Shown one piece after another: positions 39,784-48,321 of a stretch of DNA of 64,000 nt. The notes under the pieces were generated by a model. It did no database searches. It was not told the origin of the DNA and saw nothing but the letters and a program-made list of their open reading frames with translations. The stretch's first letter is position 1. Every line of letters begins with the position of its first letter. The stretch is from the NCBI GenBank assembly GCA_964643965.1, contig CAZXVH010000008.1:1-64000 (forward strand), in the 5' to 3' direction. This DNA is from GCA-2746795 sp964643965. GTDB lineage: Bacteria; Chloroflexota; Anaerolineae; Promineifilales; Promineifilaceae. A program made the position numbers and the translations under genes.

Positions 39784-41742
39784 TTATTGTCTGGATTGTA
39801 CTTCCGCCACGGCTTCCGGATTGACCAGACTAGACGTATCGCCGGGATCTTCGCCCAGATAAGCGCTGCGGATGATGCGGCGCATCACTTTGGCGTTGCG
39901 CGTCTTGGGAATGTCGCTGACGAACCAGATTTCCTTGGGCTGCAACGGCTTGCCCATTTCGTTGGCAATTTTAGCTTGCAACTCAGCCCGTAATTCATCC
40001 GATGGCACAACGCCGGCCGCCAGGACGCAGAAGCAAACGACGCTACTGCCCTTGACCGCATCCGGTACGCCAATGGCGGCCGCTTCATTCACGGCCGGAT
40101 GGTTCACCAGCACTGATTCCACCTCCGCCGGACCGAGCCGTTTGCCGGCCACCTTGATGGTATCGTCTGAACGGCCGAGGATATACCACATGCCGTCCTC
40201 GTCGATAGCGGCAAAATCGCCATGCACCCACACGTTGTCAAAGGTTGACCAGTAGGTATCGAGATACCGCTGCTCGTCGCGCCAAAAGCCGCGCGTCATG
40301 CCAATCCAGGGGGCGCGGATGACCAGTTCACCCACCTGGTTGCGCACCGAGTTGCCGTCCGGATCGACCACATCGGCGGCCATGCCCGGGCAGGCGGCCG
40401 AGAATGAGGCGGGCTTGAGGGGCAAAATGGGATTGCCCATGACGATGCCGCCGGAGATTTCTGTGCCGCCGCTGTAGTTGATAATCGGCCGTTTGCCCTG
40501 GCCGACGACGTTGAACAGCCACAGCCAGGGGTCGGGATTCCACGGTTCGCCTGTGGAGGCAAAACATTTGATGGCAGACAGGTCATGGGCGTGAACCAGT
40601 TCCTCGCCGTAGGGGATGAGGGCGCGGATGAGGGTGGGGGAGATGCCTAGTTGGGTGATGCGGTGTTTGGCGGCCAACTGCCACACCCTGTCTGGGCTGG
40701 GGTAATCGGGAGCGCCGTCGTAGACAACGGCCGTTGCCCCCAATAGCGTGGCGCCAAAAATTAACCACGGCCCCATCATCCAGCCCATATCGGACATCCA
40801 ATAAATCACATCACCTGAATGCACATCCGTGCCAAAAGCCATATCCTGCGCCGCTTTGACGGGGAAGCCGCAATGCGTATGCACCGCGCCCTTCGGTTTG
40901 CCCGTCGTGCCGCTGGTATAAATGAGCATGAGGGTGTCTTCAGCGGCCGTCGGTTCTGGCTCCGCCTGGTCAGATTGCTGGGGGATGAGATCGTGCCACC
41001 ATTGGTCGCGTCCGGCGGTCATAGCCACTTCATTGCCTGCCCGGCGCAGTACAATGACGTGTTCGATGGTCGGTACTTGGGCGATGGCTTCATCGGCCGT
41101 CGGTTTGAGTAGTACGATTTTACCGCGCCGGAAAAAGCCATCGGCCGTGAACAGCGCTTTGGCATCGGCATCCGCCAGACGGGTTTGGATGGCGCCTGCG
41201 CCGTAGCCAGAGAACAGCGGCAAAATCACGCCGCCGATTTTGGCAATCGCCAGCAGCGCCACACAAATTTCCAGCGTCATGGGCATATGCAGGCCAATGC
41301 CATCTCCTTTGCCCAGCCCCAGACTGCGTAAGGCGTTGGCGCAGCGGTTGACTGCGGCTTCCAGTTCGCCATAGGTGAGTGCCCGGCTGGTTGCTTCTTC
41401 CCCTTCCCAAATGAGGGCGATGTTGTGGCGGGTGGCGGGATTGGCGGCCCATTTATCGACGCAGTTGGTGACGATATTGAGCTGTCCATCGACGCACCAG
41501 GCGGGGCGTTGGATGCCGTTGCTCACATCAACCACTTGGGTGTAGGGCTGCTGGAATTGGATGTCGAGGAATTTGAGAATGGCGTCGGTGAACCAGGCGA
41601 CGTCGCTGGTGGAACGGGTCATCAGTTCATCGTAAGTGGCGAGGTTGTGCTGGTTCATGAAATGGGTGAGGTTGCTGTGGGTGATGTGGGCGGGGGTGGG
41701 CTGCCAAACGATGTCGCCGCCGAAGGTGAATTTGTGAGTCAT
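39784..41742 (-). CDS. AMP-forming acyl-CoA synthetase (acetyl-CoA synthetase-like)
   Basis: A 652-residue ANL-superfamily ligase activating a short carboxylate via acyl-AMP. Motifs are IYTSGTTGKPKGAVHTH (A3), STGEPWNPD, NYSGGTEISGG, VHGDFAAIDEDGMWYILGRSDD (A8 hinge) and DIPKTRNAKVMRR with the catalytic Lys/Arg near the end. The N-terminal block resembles acetyl/acetoacetyl-CoA synthetases. The substrate is not fixed by sequence. Confidence 0.9.
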   Translation of the reverse strand: MTHKFTFGGDIVWQPTPAHITHSNLTHFMNQHNLATYDELMTRSTSDVAWFTDAILKFLDIQFQQPYTQVVDVSNGIQRPAWCVDGQLNIVTNCVDKWAANPATRHNIALIWEGEEATSRALTYGELEAAVNRCANALRSLGLGKGDGIGLHMPMTLEICVALLAIAKIGGVILPLFSGYGAGAIQTRLADADAKALFTADGFFRRGKIVLLKPTADEAIAQVPTIEHVIVLRRAGNEVAMTAGRDQWWHDLIPQQSDQAEPEPTAAEDTLMLIYTSGTTGKPKGAVHTHCGFPVKAAQDMAFGTDVHSGDVIYWMSDMGWMMGPWLIFGATLLGATAVVYDGAPDYPSPDRVWQLAAKHRITQLGISPTLIRALIPYGEELVHAHDLSAIKCFASTGEPWNPDPWLWLFNVVGQGKRPIINYSGGTEISGGIVMGNPILPLKPASFSAACPGMAADVVDPDGNSVRNQVGELVIRAPWIGMTRGFWRDEQRYLDTYWSTFDNVWVHGDFAAIDEDGMWYILGRSDDTIKVAGKRLGPAEVESVLVNHPAVNEAAAIGVPDAVKGSSVVCFCVLAAGVVPSDELRAELQAKIANEMGKPLQPKEIWFVSDIPKTRNAKVMRRIIRSAYLGEDPGDTSSLVNPEAVAEVQSRQ

Positions 41743-41759
41743 GGGGGTCTCCGTTTTTA

Positions 41760-41800
41760 GTGAACAGTAAACAGTGGACAGTGGCGTTAGTGTCCACTAT
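41760..41800. repeat. Class A mini-repeat
   Basis: TGAACAGTAAACAGTGGACA followed by a mirrored TGTCCACT, upstream of the acyl-CoA synthetase. Confidence 0.75.
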
Positions 41801-41918
41801 CAGTATAGCGTGATTTGGCAAACCGCGTTACGGTTCCAGAAACGGCCGTTTCCTGTTGATTTATAGCGTGGGAAATGGCGTCAAAGAAGCGTTGCCGACC
41901 AATTCAATACATCAGCGG

Positions 41919-42146
41919 CTAATAAACTTCGTCTAACTCAGCCATCAAATCTGAGAGGGAGCCACGATTAATATTGCCAAGCTGATAATCTGCACGTGCT
42001 TCTTTGATGTCTAAAGCTAATTCATCTCGTCGTTTCTGTGCCAATCGTCGTTGTATGATTTCTATTAATAAAGATTGATCGTTTAGCGACCAAGTTTCAA
42101 CCACTTCTAGAACATCTTGAAATTGATAAGCTTCTATAGCATTCAT
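41919..42146 (-). CDS. Solitary antitoxin-like small protein
   Basis: A 75-residue protein MNAIEAYQFQDVLEVVETWS with the helical part LLIEIIQRRLAQKRRDELAL and a tail GNINRGSLSDLMAELDEVY. Similar short proteins precede PIN or RelE toxins. Just after its stop the minus strand still reads ADVLNWSATLL and a stop, which looks like the C-terminal tail of a PIN toxin whose body is gone. An orphan antitoxin is therefore likely. Confidence 0.5.
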   Translation of the reverse strand: MNAIEAYQFQDVLEVVETWSLNDQSLLIEIIQRRLAQKRRDELALDIKEARADYQLGNINRGSLSDLMAELDEVY

Positions 42147-42462
42147 TTTGTTCTGCTTTTTACACACGGAATGATTTCTAATAGTAAAGCTATTGTAAAT
42201 GATTTGTGTCAATGAATAAACTGTTGAAAAGGTTCGTGTTTCTTCTTTTAGAAGATAAATGAATTCATTAATTTACGCGAATTATTTGACCTTGCCATTT
42301 ACAGAGCAGGGAAACGGCCGTTCACAACTTTTTACGACGATTCTGCGTATGATAAGGTGTGGGAATGCTAAAACACAGATTTTCACAGATGAGTGCAATA
42401 AGCTGTTTCCCCAAATTGTTTTTCGTTGCTGTCGATAGTATCTGAAATTTAGGAGGTTACTT

Positions 42463-43311
42463 GTGTTTCAAAAGTTTTCAAATAGCTGGAAGTTGGTAAA
42501 AGCCAGTTGGCGCGTATTGCAGGCTGATAAAGAATTGATGATCTTTCCGCTGGTGGCGTTTTTTGCTTCATTTCTAATCCTAATCACATTTGCCGTGCCT
42601 ACTGTGCTGGCCGGCGTCTTGGATTCGTTTATGACCGGCGGGAAGTTGAGCATTTTCAGCTACGTCGTGGCTTTTTTGTTTTATGCCGCCATGTATTTTG
42701 TGACGATATTTTCTAACACAGCGCTGGTTGGCGCCGCGCTGATTCGGCTGGAAGGGGGCGATCCCACTGTACAAGATGGCTTTCGCATCGCCTGGAGCAA
42801 GATAAGTACCATTTTCGGTTATACGCTTATTGCGGCCACGGTTGGCGTCGTCTTGCGCATCATCTCGGAACGTTCGGGAACCCTGGGGCGGCTTGTGGTG
42901 TCCCTGGTAGGCTTTGTCTGGAGCATTACCACGTTTTTGGTAGTGCCAGTGTTGGTGGCGGAAGATGTTGGTCCCATCGACGCCGTCAAGCGAAGTGGCT
43001 CGCTGCTGCGCCAAACCTGGGGTGAGCAGATCGCCGGGAATCTGAGCGTCGGGCTCATTTTTGGCCTGATTTTTTTCTTGGCGCTTTTAGTGGGCATACC
43101 GCTGATCGTGGCTGCGGCTTTTTCTGGCAGTGTGGCTCTGATTGTAACGGCCGTTGCCCTGGTCATTCTGTCGTTAATGGGCATTTCCTTGATTAGCAGC
43201 ACCCTGAGCGGCATTTACACGGCGGCCGTTTACCGTTTTGCCACCACTGGCGACACGGATGGTTATTTTGAAACCGATATGATAAAAGATGCTTTCAAAC
43301 TGAAGCAATAA
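42463..43311 (+). CDS. DUF6159-like integral membrane protein
   Basis: A 282-residue polytopic protein with about six TM segments (for example FPLVAFFASFLILITFAVP and GLIFGLIFFLALLVGIPLIV). DAVKRSGSLLRQTWGEQIAG is the conserved amphipathic loop of this family. The start is GTG at 42463 with AGGAGG 6 bases upstream. The 250-bp region before it holds one palindrome (42313) and no gene. Function unknown. Confidence 0.8.
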   Translation: MFQKFSNSWKLVKASWRVLQADKELMIFPLVAFFASFLILITFAVPTVLAGVLDSFMTGGKLSIFSYVVAFLFYAAMYFVTIFSNTALVGAALIRLEGGDPTVQDGFRIAWSKISTIFGYTLIAATVGVVLRIISERSGTLGRLVVSLVGFVWSITTFLVVPVLVAEDVGPIDAVKRSGSLLRQTWGEQIAGNLSVGLIFGLIFFLALLVGIPLIVAAAFSGSVALIVTAVALVILSLMGISLISSTLSGIYTAAVYRFATTGDTDGYFETDMIKDAFKLKQ

Positions 43312-43367
43312 TTGGAAGCGTTAAACAAATTAACGAAATTGGTCCAATCTAAAAAACGAGCGTATAC

Positions 43368-43402
43368 AGAAGTTCAACTTTTCTGAAAAGTTGAACTTCT
43401 TG
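43368..43402. repeat. Class F hairpin
   Basis: AGAAGTTCAACTTTTCTGAA and AAGTTGAACTTCT, a near-perfect palindrome between convergent genes, where it could act as a terminator-like structure. Confidence 0.9.
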
Positions 43403-43410
43403 TTTCCTCG

Positions 43411-44061
43411 TTATTCATCCTCATCCCATTCTTCATCATCCTCATCCCACTCCTCATCACCCAAAAAGCCAGGGTCGCCAAGGGCGACAATAAAATCATA
43501 ATTTCCTTCGCCTACTTTGCGGTTGAGGATACGAATAATGCGATCTACATCGTCATAGGGGCCGGAGAAATAGAACGGTTTACCATCTTTACCACCCACC
43601 GGCACCTCTAAATCTGCGTAGTTTTCTGGGTTTGTTTTGCCCATGACAAGATAGGCTAATTTGATGTCTTTGTCTGGTTTGAAACCGAGACTGTGGGCAT
43701 AGTCGAGGGTAGCTTCGATGATCCTGGCTGCCATGTCTACCTCGCAGTTCATCATTTCTTGAGCATTGAACATGCGGTTTCGTATTTCATGTCTGTATTC
43801 GCGCGGAGAGGAAAAGATGCGACCATAGGCGCTTTTGACGCCCAGGCAACCTTGATCTAAAAGGAATACGCCGGCCGCTATTTCTCCTGAGGGCGCTTGC
43901 CGGGCGATACAGATTTGGGTGAGTTTAGTGGAGTCTTGCCACTCAGCCGAAATGATACATTCGAGTAAAGGCCAATGGCCGGATTGTCTGAGCAGCCCTT
44001 TTTCGCTGGGCGCTGTGCTGACCGGTAATCGTTTGCCGGATTTGAATCGTTTTTTTGCCAT
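43411..44061 (-). CDS. Conserved hypothetical protein with acidic tail
   Basis: A 216-residue protein starting MAKKRFKSGKRLPV. The middle part has CIISAEWQDSTKLTQICIAR, FLLDQGCLGVKSAYGRIF, and a helical segment EMMNCEVDMAARIIEATLDYA; the C-terminus is a repeated acidic DDEEWDEDE. No family or active site is recognised. The start at 44061 is chosen because upstream codons fall in a class E hairpin. Confidence 0.65.
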   Translation of the reverse strand: MAKKRFKSGKRLPVSTAPSEKGLLRQSGHWPLLECIISAEWQDSTKLTQICIARQAPSGEIAAGVFLLDQGCLGVKSAYGRIFSSPREYRHEIRNRMFNAQEMMNCEVDMAARIIEATLDYAHSLGFKPDKDIKLAYLVMGKTNPENYADLEVPVGGKDGKPFYFSGPYDDVDRIIRILNRKVGEGNYDFIVALGDPGFLGDEEWDEDDEEWDEDE

Positions 44062-44081
44062 GAGTTTGCCTCCATTGTAAT

Positions 44082-44134
44082 TGGGTGCGCGGACAGCTTG
44101 CCCCAACGGGCGGACAAGCTGTCCGCGCTCCCAG
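44082..44134. repeat. Class E hairpin, long form
   Basis: GGGTGCGCGGACAGCTTGCC and CAAGCTGTCCGCGCTCCCA, with an inner CGGGCGGAC segment. It lies between the hypothetical and MaoC genes. Confidence 0.85.
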
Positions 44135-44149
44135 GCGTTGTATATTTTC

Positions 44150-45034
44150 CTATTTCGATAATGGATACAAGTCAATAGCCGCGTTGCTCAGGACGATTTC
44201 ATCTCGCTCGGCGACTTTGGTTTGGAAGATGATGCGGGTTTCAGATGCTTGCCACATCTCGGTGATGAGCGTTTCACCGGGGAAGACGTGTTTGCTGAAG
44301 CGGGCTTGCATGGATTTGAAACGGCGGACGTCATTGTGGGCAAATTGCTTGAGGACGGCGCGGGCGGCGAAGCCATAGGTGCAAAGGCCATGCAGGATGG
44401 GGCGGTCGAAGCCGCCGAAAGCGGCCATTTGCGGATCGGCGTGCAGGGGATTGCGGTCGCCGGAGGAGTTGAGGCGGTAGAGCAGCGCCTGGTTGGGCTG
44501 CGTCTGCTGTTGGAAGGTGGCATCGGGTTCCCGCTCGGGGGGCAGGTTGATTTTGCCGGAAGGTCCCCGGTCGCCGCCAAAGCCGCCCATGCCGCGCACG
44601 AAGAAGCTGCTGCGGTTGAGTGCGATCTCTGCGCCATCTTCGTCGCGGGTGCTGGTTTCCATGATGAGGACGGCGCCGGAACCTTTGTCATAGACGTGGC
44701 TGAGGTGAGCGTGGTTGGTGAAAATGGCGGCGGTGGGTAACGGCCGTTTCAACGCCATATATTGCTCCCCATGCACAATCATCATGGGGTTGACGCTGAA
44801 GCCCGGCATCTCAAAAAGCTGGGGCAGCAGCACAAACGGGAAAGTGACGGCCATTGTCGGAAATACTTTATGCCCTTTGCCACTTAATTCATAAACAAAA
44901 GGCAAATCTGCGGCATCTGTGGGATCCGTAGCCGCGCCGATGGAAAGGGCGTAGAGGCTGATATCGCGTTCAGTATAATGGCTTTCGGTGGGGGTAAATG
45001 AGTGGTTGAGGATTTTACTGACATCTATAGACAT
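44150..45034 (-). CDS. MaoC-family (hydratase 2-type) enoyl-CoA hydratase
   Basis: A 294-residue double-hotdog protein related to the hydratase-2 part of peroxisomal MFE-2. The catalytic motif YRLNSSGDRNPLHADPQMAA and GGFDRPILHGLCTYG are intact, giving the Asp-His dyad. It would hydrate trans-2-enoyl-CoA to (R)-3-hydroxyacyl-CoA. Neighbouring acyl-CoA synthetase, AidB-like dehydrogenase and (further away) thiolase genes fit fatty-acid or ring degradation. Confidence 0.92.
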   Translation of the reverse strand: MSIDVSKILNHSFTPTESHYTERDISLYALSIGAATDPTDAADLPFVYELSGKGHKVFPTMAVTFPFVLLPQLFEMPGFSVNPMMIVHGEQYMALKRPLPTAAIFTNHAHLSHVYDKGSGAVLIMETSTRDEDGAEIALNRSSFFVRGMGGFGGDRGPSGKINLPPEREPDATFQQQTQPNQALLYRLNSSGDRNPLHADPQMAAFGGFDRPILHGLCTYGFAARAVLKQFAHNDVRRFKSMQARFSKHVFPGETLITEMWQASETRIIFQTKVAERDEIVLSNAAIDLYPLSK

Positions 45035-45050
45035 GATTATCTCTTTGATT

Positions 45051-45126
45051 TATTACGAAGGAACAAAGATGCAAAGGAACAAAGGAAAAATCTTTGTATC
45101 TTTGTCCCTTCGTATCTTTGTATTAA
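45051..45126. repeat. Class C inverted repeat (ACAAAGG hairpin)
   Basis: ACGAAGGAACAAAGATGCAA and TCTTTGTCCCTTCGT arms with internal AAGGAAC units, between the MaoC and MazG genes. Confidence 0.8.
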
Positions 45127-45130
45127 GTTT

Positions 45131-45472
45131 TTAATCTTTCAACTTCGGATTGTTAGCATGGCGCTCTTTATCCCGGCCTGTTTTCTTGGCCATGTTTTTG
45201 TGGAACGCTTCCGTCAGGTCGGCGCCAGTTTGGTTAGCGAGGCAGATGAGGACAAACAGTACGTCGGCAAACTCGTCCGCCAGGTCATAATCTTCGTCTG
45301 ATTTTTTGAAGGATTGCTCGCCGTAGAGTCGGGCCATGATGCGGGCTACTTCACCGACCTCTTCCATGAGAACGGCCGTGTTGGTCAGCTCTGAATAATA
45401 GCGCACACCAATGGTCGTGACCCATTTATCCACTATTTCCTGGCACTCCTTCAGGGTGATTTCCTCTTTCAT
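45131..45472 (-). CDS. MazG-like nucleotide pyrophosphohydrolase
   Basis: A 113-residue all-alpha NTP pyrophosphatase. Metal-binding motifs LMEEVGEVARIMA and LADEFADVLFVLICLA give the E-x3-E and E-x3-D pattern. Members hydrolyse aberrant (d)NTPs. It is a single-domain, dimeric-type protein. Confidence 0.88.
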   Translation of the reverse strand: MKEEITLKECQEIVDKWVTTIGVRYYSELTNTAVLMEEVGEVARIMARLYGEQSFKKSDEDYDLADEFADVLFVLICLANQTGADLTEAFHKNMAKKTGRDKERHANNPKLKD

Positions 45473-45562
45473 TGATTCGCCCGTTCTCCGATTAGTCCTA
45501 AAAAGATTTCAATTGTTAAATGGTGCCGATTGTCTCTGGAAACGGCCGTTATGTCCATTATT

Positions 45563-47260
45563 TTAGGCGGGCAGTGGCAGATCATTCGCCAGCGCAGTGG
45601 CTTCAGTGGCGTCTAAACCTGTAATTAGATCAATGGGAGTTTGGGCAAAGCGATGGGCGGCAGCCAGGGAACGGCCGTCTTGCTCATGCGTCAGTGACCA
45701 TTGGGCGTGTTCTACCAACAGGGCCAGTTGTAAGGCGCGGCTCAAGGTGAGGGCGAAACGGCGAGCGCCGGCTTCCACGGCCGGCTGTCCCTGGTTCATG
45801 GTTTGTAACAGCCAGTTTTCTGCGTGGGCCACGGCCGTTATCGCTTGTTGCCCCATTTCTGCCAACAGAGGGCGCCCGGTTGAGCGGGCGCAACGCTGCA
45901 CCTTGTTTTTCAACGCTTGCAGCCCTTCGCCTTCCTCTTTGCTCAGGGCGCGGAGGGCATCTAGCGCCAACACATTGGTCGTGCCTTCCCAGATGGGCAA
46001 AACCTGGCTGTCACGCAGCAGGACGGGCAGGCCAGTATCTTCTATGTAACCCGCGCCGCCGAACGCTTCCAACACTTCGCTGGCGCTGGCGATTGCCTGT
46101 TTGCCCGTTACCAGCTTGTTGAGCGACGTGAGCAGACGCAGCAAATACCCTTCTTCAGCGCTGATCTCGCCGCTTTCTTCTTTGCCGATTAGCTCGACCA
46201 CGTAGAAGCTGAGCATAAAGGCGGCTTCAAACTCTGCTTGCAGGTCGGCCAGAGTATCGACATGCAGCGGCTTTTGCGCCAGGCTGGCCCCAAACGCTTC
46301 CCGTTTCTGGGCGTAATCACGCGCCAGCGCCAGACCACGCCGCATGAAGGAAACGGCCGTTACGCTGTTCCAGGTGCGCGTCAGATGCAGCATGGGGATG
46401 ATATTGCGCACCCCATTCGCCAATTCCATGACGGGCACGGCCGGCGCCCCGTGCAAATAAAGCTCGGCGGTGGGCACTTTGCGCGTACCTAGTTTGTCTT
46501 TGAGACGGGCCACTTCGATGTGGCGTAATCTGTTATTCTCATCCCGCAACTCGACATAAAACAAGGCCAACCCGCGACCGCCGCCGGGATTGCCTTCTGG
46601 TCGGGCCAGCGTCAACGCTATCTGGCTGGTGGTGGCGCTGGTGAACCATTTACGACCATACAGCCGCCATTCCCCATCTTCCTGCCGGGCGACGGTTTCC
46701 GATTGGCCCACATCGGAGCCGCCGGTGGCTTCCGTCATCCATTGGCCGCTGGTCCAAAACTGGGCCGGATCGCGGCTGGTGAGATGGGGGATAGCGTGGT
46801 CGATGAGCGCTTGATTGCCGGATTTGAGCAAGGTGCGGGCCGCGCCATCACTCATGGCCAGGGGACAGGTGTAGACATCGGTGGAGGGGTGGAAGAGATA
46901 GGCGCGAACGAACTGGTTGAGGCGGTCAAAACGGCCGTAGCGATTTTCATACGCTGCGGCCACCACGCCAAACTCCGCCGCCAGCTTTTCGGCGCGACGC
47001 CAGAGTGGGGTCACTTCGATTTGGTCGATGCGGTTTCCCCAGGGGTCCCACTGCGTCAGCGTCGGTTCGTTGAGGCGGTCGGCGAGCTGCGCCTGGTACA
47101 AATCGCCGCCGGAAAGCTCTCCCAGTTCGCGCAGCGCCGGTAAGATTTCCCTGTAGATTTCGGGAGGTAAGACGCGGCGCAGATAGGAGATGAGGACGCG
47201 ATCTTGATCGTATTGGTTGCCCAGGGTGGGGGCGGGTTGGTTAAACGGTTGGAAGTTCAT
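45563..47260 (-). CDS. AidB-like acyl-CoA dehydrogenase
   Basis: A 565-residue FAD acyl-CoA dehydrogenase of the AidB type. Visible are TCPLAMSDGAARTLL, the FAD-binding W-TEATGGSDVGQSET and WFTSATTSQIALTLARPEG, and DSQVLPIWEGTTNVLALD near the end. AidB itself protects DNA in E. coli, but many homologues are ordinary dehydrogenases. Start 47260 follows AAGGAGCTAGTT; the longer frame is made from a class F hairpin (KVELL). Confidence 0.9.
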   Translation of the reverse strand: MNFQPFNQPAPTLGNQYDQDRVLISYLRRVLPPEIYREILPALRELGELSGGDLYQAQLADRLNEPTLTQWDPWGNRIDQIEVTPLWRRAEKLAAEFGVVAAAYENRYGRFDRLNQFVRAYLFHPSTDVYTCPLAMSDGAARTLLKSGNQALIDHAIPHLTSRDPAQFWTSGQWMTEATGGSDVGQSETVARQEDGEWRLYGRKWFTSATTSQIALTLARPEGNPGGGRGLALFYVELRDENNRLRHIEVARLKDKLGTRKVPTAELYLHGAPAVPVMELANGVRNIIPMLHLTRTWNSVTAVSFMRRGLALARDYAQKREAFGASLAQKPLHVDTLADLQAEFEAAFMLSFYVVELIGKEESGEISAEEGYLLRLLTSLNKLVTGKQAIASASEVLEAFGGAGYIEDTGLPVLLRDSQVLPIWEGTTNVLALDALRALSKEEGEGLQALKNKVQRCARSTGRPLLAEMGQQAITAVAHAENWLLQTMNQGQPAVEAGARRFALTLSRALQLALLVEHAQWSLTHEQDGRSLAAAHRFAQTPIDLITGLDATEATALANDLPLPA

Positions 47261-47275
47261 AACTAGCTCCTTGTG

Positions 47276-47312
47276 GAGAAGTTCAACTTTTCCCAAAAAG
47301 TTGAACTTCTTG
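47276..47312. repeat. Class F hairpin
   Basis: AGAAGTTCAACTTTTCCCAA and AAAGTTGAACTTCT, just before the AidB-like gene. Confidence 0.9.
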
Positions 47313-47320
47313 GCAGTAAG

Positions 47321-47677
47321 TTACATCTCAATACTTAAATCTGCGGTGAGGACAAAATTGGCCTGTCCTTCCCGGCCACACAAAACCCGCTTTTGCAGGC
47401 GCTCCGGATCAAAGAACTCGCGGAACCATTGCTGCCACTGAACGGCCGTTTCCGGCTCAATCGTGTAATAAATCCAACGGCCGTCCAGTCGGTCGCGCCC
47501 AGAGCTGATCAATCCGGCTTCGCTGAGGGCGGCAAAGACACGCAGCCGGAAGGAATGCACGATTGTAACCAGAAAAATTATACCGCCCAGGAGCATGAGG
47601 ATTTCAGGCGCGTTGTAAAAAAAGTTGAGCCATTGACCCTTATCATACTTACTTTCCTGTTCTCCCCACATCATCAA
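47321..47677 (-). pseudogene. Chimeric frame: permease N-terminus joined to ArsR C-terminus
   Basis: An open frame of 118 residues. Residues 1-45 (WLNFFYNAPEILMLLGGIIF...VTIVHSFRL) look like the first TM part of the DUF318/SO_0444-type permease. Residues 46-118 (ALSEAGLISSGRDRLDGRWI then YYTIEPE and LQKRVLCG) match the winged-helix wing and C-terminal CG of an ArsR-family repressor, without its recognition helix. With the thioredoxin-like gene upstream, the natural set would be Trx, permease, ArsR. A deletion joining permease and arsR in frame explains it. It is probably non-functional. Confidence 0.6.
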
Positions 47678-47681
47678 AAAC

Positions 47682-47747
47682 CACTCGACTACTCGACTAC
47701 TCGACTACCCGACTACTTGACTACCCGACTACTCGACTACCCGACTA
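47682..47747. repeat. Class B tandem mini-repeat
   Basis: Seven units of ACTCGACTAC/CCCGACTACT between the chimeric frame and the thioredoxin-like gene, at a site where material has been lost. Confidence 0.85.
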
Positions 47748-47749
47748 AA

Positions 47750-47989
47750 TCAAGCATTTGCCAACCAATTCATCACTTCAGTTTCAGACGGCACACGCCC
47801 TGAAGAAACCACCTGCTCATTGATGACCAATCCGGGCGTGGCCAAGACGTTGTAAGCCATAATTTCGCTGTAATCCGACGCCTTTTCTATTTTAGCTTCA
47901 ATGCCTAATTCGATCACAGCCATGTTGACAATATCTTCCAGGTGGGTGCAGTTTTTGCAGCCTGGGCCTAATACTTTCACAGTTACCAT
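47750..47989 (-). CDS. Thioredoxin-like small protein (redox-active disulfide protein 2 family)
   Basis: A 79-residue thioredoxin-fold protein with the active-site VLGPGCKNCTHLE (CxxC) and cis-Pro VLATPGLVIN. Members (TM0996/MTH895 type) usually sit with a DUF318 permease and ArsR. Here those partners survive only as a fused remnant. AGGAGTTG is 7 bases upstream of the ATG. Confidence 0.92.
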   Translation of the reverse strand: MVTVKVLGPGCKNCTHLEDIVNMAVIELGIEAKIEKASDYSEIMAYNVLATPGLVINEQVVSSGRVPSETEVMNWLANA

Positions 47990-48321
47990 GTTTCAACTCC
48001 TATTTTAAGGGATTTTTATTTCAACAAACATTGGAATAGCTAATCGTAGTTTATGCTGGCTTGCCCTCTGCCCATAGTGACAAATGTCATAAACAAATGT
48101 GAACCTTGTCATTGTTCCAATGGATATTGAAATTTATTGGTTCATCATGCGCCAGCTTCATATTCACAGGTAACGGCCGTTCATTCCCTCTCTCCCCCAC
48201 CTCCCAACCTGCCAGAAATCCTATCAGCACTAAACCCCAAAAATGAATAGGCTTCCATCACCCTGCCACTTTGTCCCTTTCTTCTTGACGCTCCCCACAC
48301 CTTGCGCCACACTTATACGCT
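47990..48321. other. Gene-free stretch with a TGACA dyad
   Basis: This 332-bp region between divergent genes holds one exact palindrome (48172) and a dyad TGACAAATGTCA (48078-48089), with a further TGACA 18-22 bases on. It could be an ArsR-type operator for the thioredoxin/permease genes, whose repressor is now broken. No other gene or RNA is seen. Confidence 0.4.

Noticed and set aside
42463..43014. Long antisense frames opposite real genes (here and in his, AOR, nadD)
   Set aside because: They show no motif, ribosome site or family pattern and are the mirror of GC-rich coding sequence.
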